From Burkholderia sp. E7m39 (lineage in GTDB: Bacteria; Pseudomonadota; Gammaproteobacteria; Burkholderiales; Burkholderiaceae): a stretch of 46,852 nucleotides of DNA. Under the pieces are notes generated by a model, which worked only from the letters and a program-made list of their open reading frames with translations, ran no database searches and was not told where the DNA came from. How positions within the stretch are numbered: the stretch's first letter is position 1; the number at the start of each line of letters is the position of its first letter. Where the stretch lies: positions 1 through 46,852 of the forward strand of contig BBSL01000236.1 in the NCBI GenBank assembly GCA_001319865.1, in the 5' to 3' direction. This document shows positions 41,647 to 46,852 of this stretch, piece by piece. The position numbers and the translations under genes are program-made.

Positions 41647-42576
41647 ATGAACGCACACAGCCATCCACGATATCGCGGCATTTTTCCCGTAGTGCCGACC
41701 ACCTTCACCGAAACGGGCGCGCTCGATCTGGAAAGCCAGAAGCGCGTGGTCGATTTCATGATCGACGCGGGCTCGGACGGCCTGTGCATACTCGCGAATT
41801 TCTCCGAGCAGTTCGCGCTGTCCGACGACGAGCGCGAAACGCTCACCCGCACGATGCTCGAGCACGTCGCGGGCCGCGTGCCCGTGATCGTGACGACGAG
41901 TCACTATAGCAGCGCGGTGTGCGTCGAGCGCAGCCGGCGCGCGCAGGCGCAGGGCGCGTCGATGGTGATGGTGATGCCGCCGTATCACGGCGCGACGTTC
42001 CGCGTGCCGGAGACGCAGATTTACGAGTTCTATGCGCGGCTGTCGGACGGCATCGACATTCCTATCATGATCCAGGACGCGCCTGCGAGCGGCACGGTGC
42101 TGTCGGCGCCGTTCCTTGCGCGGATGGCGCGCGAGATCGAGCAGGTGTCGTACTTCAAGATCGAAACGCCGGGCGCCGCTGCGAAGCTTCGCGAGCTGAT
42201 CCGTCTTGGCGGCGAGGCGGTCGAAGGCCCGTGGGACGGCGAGGAAGCGATCACGCTGTTCGCCGATCTGAACGCAGGCGCGACGGGCTCGATGACGGGC
42301 GGCGGCTATCCCGACGGCATTCGCCCGATTCTCGAAGCGTTCCGCGAGGGCAAGCGCGACGAAGCCTTTGCGCACTACCAGCGCTGGCTGCCGCTGATCA
42401 ATCACGAGAACCGTCAAACGGGCCTGCTCGCCGCGAAGGCGTTGATGAAAGAGGGCGGCGTGATCGCATGCGAAAGTCCGCGCCATCCGTTGCCGCCGAT
42501 GCATCCCGATACGCGCACCGAACTGGTCGAGATTGCGCGCAGACTCGATCCGCTGGTGCTGCGCTGGGGAAAGTGA
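41647..42576 (+). CDS. 2-keto-3-deoxy-L-arabonate dehydratase (DapA/NAL superfamily)
   Basis: A 309-aa Schiff-base TIM-barrel enzyme. From memory the sequence closely follows the L-2-keto-3-deoxyarabonate dehydratase of Azospirillum brasilense, including RGIFPVVPTTF, GSDGLCILANFSEQFA, VTTSHYSS and MPPYHGATFRVP. The Schiff-base lysine is Lys171 in YFKIETPG. IQDAP at 142-146 is found where DapA has its catalytic Tyr followed by NxP, which sets this subgroup apart from dihydrodipicolinate synthase. The reaction makes 2-oxoglutarate semialdehyde in non-phosphorylative L-arabinose breakdown. Start 41647 has a weak ribosome site. No other arabinose gene is adjacent, so it may serve a related sugar acid. 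Confidence 0.83.
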   Translation: MNAHSHPRYRGIFPVVPTTFTETGALDLESQKRVVDFMIDAGSDGLCILANFSEQFALSDDERETLTRTMLEHVAGRVPVIVTTSHYSSAVCVERSRRAQAQGASMVMVMPPYHGATFRVPETQIYEFYARLSDGIDIPIMIQDAPASGTVLSAPFLARMAREIEQVSYFKIETPGAAAKLRELIRLGGEAVEGPWDGEEAITLFADLNAGATGSMTGGGYPDGIRPILEAFREGKRDEAFAHYQRWLPLINHENRQTGLLAAKALMKEGGVIACESPRHPLPPMHPDTRTELVEIARRLDPLVLRWGK

Positions 42577-42674
42577 GCGCGTAGCGAACAAGCCAACGAA
42601 GCAACGCGCGCGACCACGGCTCAATGAGAGGGTTCAGCGCGCGGTGCGCCAACGGCGTGCCGCAGCGAATTCGC

Positions 42675-42705
42675 CGACCGGGCCGCGCGCGCACCCGGCC
42701 GGTCG
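42675..42705 (-). terminator. GC-rich hairpin after prpF
   Basis: CGACCGG (42675-42681) and CCGGTCG (42699-42705) form a 7-bp stem 15 bases after the prpF stop, between convergent genes. No T tract, so the call is by position and symmetry. Confidence 0.4.
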
Positions 42706-42719
42706 ATGCGGAAGCGGCC

Positions 42720-43904
42720 TCATGCCTTCGGCACCCGCACCCATCCTTCCATCAACACGCGCGCGCTGCGGCTCATCACGGCCTTCTTCACGACCCATTC
42801 GCCATTCGCCTGAACGGCCTCGGCGCCGACGCGCAACGTGCCCGACGGATGCCCGAACCGCACGGCCTGGCGCTCGCCGCCACCCGCCGCGAGATTCACC
42901 AGCGTACCCGGAATGGCCGCTGCCGTGGCGATCGCGACGGCCGCCGTGCCCATCATCGCGTGATGCAGCTTGCCCATCGACATCGCGCGTACCAGCAGAT
43001 CGACGTCGCCGGCATCGACGCGTTTGCCGCTCGACGCCGTGTATCCGGCCGGGCGCGCGACAAACGCGACCTTCGGCGTGTGCTGGCGTTTCGCGATCTC
43101 GTCCAGGTTCTTGATGAGGCCCATGCGCAACGCGCCATGCGCGCGGATGGTCTCGAACTTCTTCAGCGCCGCGTCGTCGCTGTTGATCGCGTCCTGCAAC
43201 TCCGTGCCCTTATAACCGATCGATTCGGCGTCGACGAAGATGGTCGGAATGCCTGCGTTGATCATCGTCGCCTTCAGCGTGCCGATGCCGGGCACGTCGA
43301 GATCGTCGACGAGCTGGCCCGTCGGAAACATCGCGCCTTGCGCGCCTTCTTCCTCGGCGGCGGGGTCCATGAATTCGAGCTGCACTTCGGCGGCGGGGAA
43401 CGTCACGCCGTCCAGTTCGAAGTCGCCGGTTTCCTGCACGGCGCCGTTCGTCATCGGCACGTGCGCGATGATGGTCTTGCCGATGTTCGCCTGCCAGATG
43501 CGCACGATAGCGATGCCGTTGTCGGGCACGCGGTCGGGATCGATCAGTCCGCCGCTGATCGCAAACGGTCCCACGGCCGCCGACAGGTTGCCGCAATTGC
43601 CGCTCCAGTCGACGAAGGCGGTGTCGATCGACACTTGCCCGAAGAGGTAATCGACATCGTGGTCCGGCCGCGTGCTCTTCGCGACGATCACGGTCTTGCT
43701 GGTGCTCGAGGTCGCGCCGCCCATGCCGTCGATCTGCTTGCCGTACGGATCGGGGCTGCCGATCACGCGCAGCAGCAAGGCATCGCGCGCGGCGCCGGGC
43801 ACCTGCGCGGCTGCGGGCAGGTCTTGCACGCGGAAGAACACGCCTTTGCTGGTGCCGCCGCGCATGTAGGTGGCGGGAATCCTGATCTGGGGTGCGTGTG
43901 CCAT
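42720..43904 (-). CDS. prpF: 2-methylaconitate cis-trans isomerase PrpF
   Basis: A 394-aa PrpF. It converts the trans-2-methylaconitate made by AcnD to the cis isomer in the 2-methylcitrate cycle for propionate use. Typical segments are PATYMRGGTSKGVFFRVQDL at the N-terminus, IGSPDPYGKQIDGMGGATSSTSK, VDWSGNCGNLSAAVGPFA with the active-site Cys region, and GEWVVKKAVMSRSARVLMEG at the end. The length is normal. ATG 43904 gives the standard start; GGGA lies upstream. It follows acnD by 78 bases on the same strand. The acnD-prpF pair replaces PrpD in many proteobacteria. Confidence 0.96.
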   Translation of the reverse strand: MAHAPQIRIPATYMRGGTSKGVFFRVQDLPAAAQVPGAARDALLLRVIGSPDPYGKQIDGMGGATSSTSKTVIVAKSTRPDHDVDYLFGQVSIDTAFVDWSGNCGNLSAAVGPFAISGGLIDPDRVPDNGIAIVRIWQANIGKTIIAHVPMTNGAVQETGDFELDGVTFPAAEVQLEFMDPAAEEEGAQGAMFPTGQLVDDLDVPGIGTLKATMINAGIPTIFVDAESIGYKGTELQDAINSDDAALKKFETIRAHGALRMGLIKNLDEIAKRQHTPKVAFVARPAGYTASSGKRVDAGDVDLLVRAMSMGKLHHAMMGTAAVAIATAAAIPGTLVNLAAGGGERQAVRFGHPSGTLRVGAEAVQANGEWVVKKAVMSRSARVLMEGWVRVPKA

Positions 43905-43982
43905 GTATGTGTCCCGATGAGTCTCTTTGTTGATGCAAGGGCGGCGCATCGGCTGCCCTTGCGTGTCGTGTGAACGAACGCC

Positions 43983-46580
43983 TCAGGCCGCGGCCTTCGA
44001 CGACTCCAGGAAGTCCTGCGCGAAGCGTTGCAGCACGCCGCCTGCTTCGTAGATCGACACTTCTTCGGCTGTGTCGAGACGGCACGTGACGGGCACTTCG
44101 ACGCGCTCGCCGTTCCTGCGATGGATCACGAGCGTGAGGTCCGCGCGCGGCTTGCGCTCGCCGATCACGTCGAAGCTCTCGGTTCCGTCGATACCAAGCG
44201 TCAGGCGATTCACGCCCGGCTTGAATTCGAGCGGCAGCACGCCCATGCCGATGAGGTTGGTGCGGTGAATGCGCTCGAAGCCTTCGGCCACGATCGCTTC
44301 GACGCCCGCGAGCCGCACGCCCTTTGCCGCCCAGTCGCGCGACGAGCCTTGCCCATAGTCCGCGCCCGCGATGATGATGAGCGGCTGCTTGCGCTCCATG
44401 TAGGTTTCGATCGCTTCCCACATGCGCGTGACCTTGCCTTCCGGTTCGACGCGCGCAAGCGAGCCCTTCTTCACCTGACCATCGACGACAGCCATTTCGT
44501 TGATGAGCGTCGGGTTTGCGAACGTTGCGCGCTGCGCGGTGAGGTGATCGCCGCGATGCGTGGCGTACGAGTTGAAATCCTCTTCGGGCAAGCCCATTTT
44601 CGCGAGGTATTCGCCCGCTGCGCTGTTCGCGAGAATGGCGTTCGACGGCGACAGGTGATCGGTGGTGATGTTGTCGCCGAGCACGGCGAGCGGGCGCATG
44701 CCCTTCAACGTGCGCTCGCCCGCCAGCGCGCCTTCCCAATACGGCGGACGGCGAATGTACGTGCTCTGCGCGCGCCAGTCGTAGAGCGGACTGATCGGCT
44801 CGCCGCTCGCAGCCGTCAGCGCGAACATCGGCTCGTAGACCTTGCGGAACTGTTCGGGCTTCACGCTTTGCGCGACGATCGCGTCGATCTCTTCGTCGCT
44901 CGGCCAGATGTCCTTCAGATAGACGGGCTTGCCGTCGTGACCGGTGCCGAGCGCATCGCGTTCGATGTCGAAGCGGATCGTGCCCGCGATCGCGTACGCA
45001 ACGACGAGCGGCGGCGACGCGAGAAATGCCTGCTTCGCATACGGATGAATGCGGCCGTCGAAGTTGCGGTTGCCCGACAGCACGGCCGTCGCGTACAGAT
45101 CGCGCTCGACGATCTCCTGCTGGATGGCGGGATCGAGTGCGCCCGACATGCCGTTACACGTCGTGCACGCGAACGCGACGATGCCGAATCCGAGCTTCTC
45201 CAGATCGGGCAACAGGTTCGCTTCCTGCAAGTAAAGTTCGACCGCTTTCGATCCCGGCGCCAGCGACGACTTGACCCACGGCTTGCGCGTGAGGCCGCGC
45301 GCATTCGCATTGCGGGCAAGCAGCGCTGCCGCGATCACGTTGCGCGGGTTGCTGGTGTTCGTGCAGCTCGTAATAGCCGCGATGATGACAGCGCCGTCGG
45401 GCATCTGTCCGGGCACGTCTTCCCATTTGCCTGCAATGCCGCGCGCGGCGAGTTCCGAAACGGGCAGACGCTTGTGCGGATTCGACGGCCCCGCCATGTT
45501 GCGCACGACCGTCGACAGATCGAACTTCAGCACGCGCTCGTACTGGGCGTTTTTCAGCGAATCGGCCCACAGGCCCGCCGTTTTCGCGTACGTTTCGACC
45601 AGCTTCACTTGCGCGTCGTCGCGGCCCGTGAGGCGCAGATAGTCGATGGTCTGCTCGTCGATGAAAAACATCGCGGCCGTTGCGCCATATTCGGGCGCCA
45701 TGTTGGAGATCGTCGCGCGGTCGCCGAGCGTGAGGCTCGACGCGCCAACGCCCCGGAACTCCAGATACGCGCCGACCACCTTTTCCTTGCGCAAAAACTC
45801 GGTGAGCGCGAGCACGATGTCGGTGGCCGTGATGCCGGGCTGACGCTTGCCCGACAGTTCGACGCCGACGATATCGGGCAGACGCATCCACGATGCGCGG
45901 CCCAGCATCACGTTCTCCGCTTCCAGTCCGCCGACGCCGACGGCGATCACGCCGAGCGCATCCACATGCGGCGTATGGCTGTCCGTGCCGACGAGCGTGT
46001 CGGGATACGCGAGGCCATCCACTGCATGAATCACGGGCGACATCCGCTCCAGATTGATCTGGTGCATGATGCCGTTGCCGGGCGGAATCACATCGACGTT
46101 CTTGAACGCCTTCTTGGTCCAGTTGATGAAGTCGAAGCGGTCTTCGTTGCGCCGGTCTTCGATCGCGCGATTCTTCGCGAATGCATCCGGGTCGAAGCCG
46201 CCGCACTCGACAGCGAGCGAGTGATCGACGATCAGCTGCACCGGCACGACGGGATTCACCTTCGCGGGGTCGCCCCCCTGATCGGCGATTGCGTCGCGCA
46301 GACCGGCGAGATCGACGAGCGCGGTCTGGCCGAGAATGTCATGACACACGACGCGCGCCGGAAACCACGGAAAATCCAGCTCGCGCTTGCGCCCGATGAT
46401 CTGCTTCAGCGAATCGGTCAGCGTCGCGGGATCGCAGCGGCGCACGAGGTTCTCGGCATGCACCCGCGACGTGTAGGGCAGCGTGTCATAGGAGCCGGGC
46501 TCGATTGCCTCGATGGCGGCGCGCGTGTCGAAGTAATCCAGCGAGGTGCCGGGCAGCGGTTTGCGGTAAGCGGTATTCAT
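43983..46580 (-). CDS. acnD: Fe-S-dependent 2-methylcitrate dehydratase AcnD
   Basis: An 865-aa aconitase-fold enzyme that dehydrates 2-methylcitrate with a 4Fe-4S cluster; PrpF is then required. The cluster ligands are Cys406 (ITSCTNTSNPRN) and Cys472 and Cys475 (ACTTCNGMSG). The substrate and swivel domains are intact (NGIMHQINLERMSPVI, GTDSHTPHVDALGVI, DYGQGSSRDWAAKGV). The start at 46580 (MNTAYRKPLPGTSLDYFDTR) fits AcnD; an ATG at 46595 would add five residues and neither has a strong ribosome site. It lies between prpC (upstream) and prpF (downstream). An intrinsic terminator is found between prpC and acnD, so acnD may also have its own promoter. Confidence 0.96.
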   Translation of the reverse strand: MNTAYRKPLPGTSLDYFDTRAAIEAIEPGSYDTLPYTSRVHAENLVRRCDPATLTDSLKQIIGRKRELDFPWFPARVVCHDILGQTALVDLAGLRDAIADQGGDPAKVNPVVPVQLIVDHSLAVECGGFDPDAFAKNRAIEDRRNEDRFDFINWTKKAFKNVDVIPPGNGIMHQINLERMSPVIHAVDGLAYPDTLVGTDSHTPHVDALGVIAVGVGGLEAENVMLGRASWMRLPDIVGVELSGKRQPGITATDIVLALTEFLRKEKVVGAYLEFRGVGASSLTLGDRATISNMAPEYGATAAMFFIDEQTIDYLRLTGRDDAQVKLVETYAKTAGLWADSLKNAQYERVLKFDLSTVVRNMAGPSNPHKRLPVSELAARGIAGKWEDVPGQMPDGAVIIAAITSCTNTSNPRNVIAAALLARNANARGLTRKPWVKSSLAPGSKAVELYLQEANLLPDLEKLGFGIVAFACTTCNGMSGALDPAIQQEIVERDLYATAVLSGNRNFDGRIHPYAKQAFLASPPLVVAYAIAGTIRFDIERDALGTGHDGKPVYLKDIWPSDEEIDAIVAQSVKPEQFRKVYEPMFALTAASGEPISPLYDWRAQSTYIRRPPYWEGALAGERTLKGMRPLAVLGDNITTDHLSPSNAILANSAAGEYLAKMGLPEEDFNSYATHRGDHLTAQRATFANPTLINEMAVVDGQVKKGSLARVEPEGKVTRMWEAIETYMERKQPLIIIAGADYGQGSSRDWAAKGVRLAGVEAIVAEGFERIHRTNLIGMGVLPLEFKPGVNRLTLGIDGTESFDVIGERKPRADLTLVIHRRNGERVEVPVTCRLDTAEEVSIYEAGGVLQRFAQDFLESSKAAA

Positions 46581-46710
46581 GGCGTAGGGACACATGCGGT
46601 AATGATGAGAGCGGCTGCGTTCGATGTGTTCGAGGCGCCGGCTCGCACCCGGGGCTCTTCGCGAAGTTTAGCGCGTCGGCGCATACGCGGTGCGGCAAAC
46701 CCTCTTGGAT

Positions 46711-46748
46711 AAAAAGCTGCCTTGGCTCGCGGGTATGGCGAACCAAGG
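46711..46748 (-). terminator. Intrinsic terminator between prpC and acnD
   Basis: On the minus strand CCTTGGTTCGC, loop CATACCC, GCGAGCCAAGG forms an 11-bp stem with one G-T pair, then CAGC and TTTTT. It starts 53 bases after the probable prpC stop and ends 131 bases before the acnD start. Such an element would lower or separate acnD-prpF expression. Confidence 0.78.
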
Positions 46749-46800
46749 CCTAACCGGATCGCGGCTCTCGCGTCCGCGCTCCAGGAGTCGACTTGTCCGT

Positions 46801-46852
46801 TCAGGCGCGCTTCGCGAGCGGCACGAACGGCAGATCGTCCGGCCCCGTGTAA
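46801..46852 (-). CDS. prpC: C-terminal end of probable 2-methylcitrate synthase PrpC (partial)
   Basis: Only the last 16 codons are in the window: YTGPDDLPFVPLAKRA and TGA. This tail fits the end of 2-methylcitrate/citrate synthases, which close with a Gly-Pro, a few residues and a V-P-x-x-x-R-like stretch. The position directly upstream of acnD and prpF matches the usual prpB-prpC-acnD-prpF order. The identity rests mostly on context. PrpC condenses propionyl-CoA with oxaloacetate. Confidence 0.62.
   Translation of the reverse strand, partial: YTGPDDLPFVPLAKRA

Overview
The window is a GC-rich bacterial chromosome segment with tightly packed genes on both strands. The gene families point to Burkholderiaceae, most likely Paraburkholderia or a close relative: the AcnD/PrpF version of the methylcitrate cycle, many LysR/AraC/TetR regulators beside small enzyme genes, Tat-exported hydrolases, and a 2-keto-3-deoxy-L-arabonate dehydratase of the Azospirillum type. 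I see no rRNA, tRNA, IS element, prophage, plasmid function or CRISPR array. It reads as a regulator-rich stress, redox and envelope region of a versatile soil or plant-associated organism.

Layout. 1-3400: end of a LysR-type regulator, an old-yellow-enzyme reductase, and a DipZ-type CcdA-thioredoxin fusion. 3.7-8.4 kb: two closely related Tat-exported alpha/beta hydrolases flank an amidase and a universal stress protein. 8.7-12 kb: a one-TM hypothetical, an AraC-VOC pair and a GT9 glycosyltransferase. 12.2-13.9 kb: a membrane-anchored catalase-like peroxidase translationally coupled to a cytochrome b561. 14.2-17.8 kb: aldo/keto reductase, diguanylate cyclase and an exported esterase-like hydrolase. 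17.9-20.1 kb: Ohr/OsmC peroxidase, its TetR regulator and a divergent LysR. 20.1-23.3 kb: two small genes and a large PAS hybrid histidine kinase broken by one frameshift. 23.6-31.4 kb: a surface-glycan locus (FkbM methyltransferase, glycosyltransferase, a lipoprotein glycoside hydrolase, a GlxA-type AraC regulator and a second exported glycoside hydrolase) with two unusually AT-rich intergenic regions. 31.5-38.7 kb: a 42-aa ORF, a LysR, a SulP transporter fused to STAS and cyclic-nucleotide-binding domains, and, 71 bp away and divergent, a SAM-class III cyclase-ATPase-TPR protein. 38.7-42.6 kb: beta-propeller protein, exported small protein, DUF4239 membrane protein and the keto-deoxy-arabonate dehydratase. 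42.7-46.85 kb: prpF, acnD and the last codons of probable prpC.

How the genes work together. The clearest unit is TetR/Ohr/esterase: three copies of one palindrome (core ATCTACTNNTAGAT) sit in front of tetR and ohr, and tetR has its own terminator, so a self-controlled peroxide or electrophile response is likely. The most interesting unit is the SulP-CNB transporter with the divergent cyclase. The cyclase carries the Lys-Thr substrate pair of class IIIb enzymes, the class that includes bicarbonate-responsive cyclases with ATPase/TPR-type tails. The transporter belongs to a family that moves sulfate or bicarbonate and ends in a CNB domain with an apparently intact phosphate-binding cassette. 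This suggests a local anion-cAMP feedback circuit, which is an inference. In the methylcitrate block an intrinsic terminator lies between prpC and acnD. A shared direct repeat (TTGTATCGCNNTGTATCT) about 180 bp upstream of both dipZ and the second Tat hydrolase suggests one response regulator controls both.
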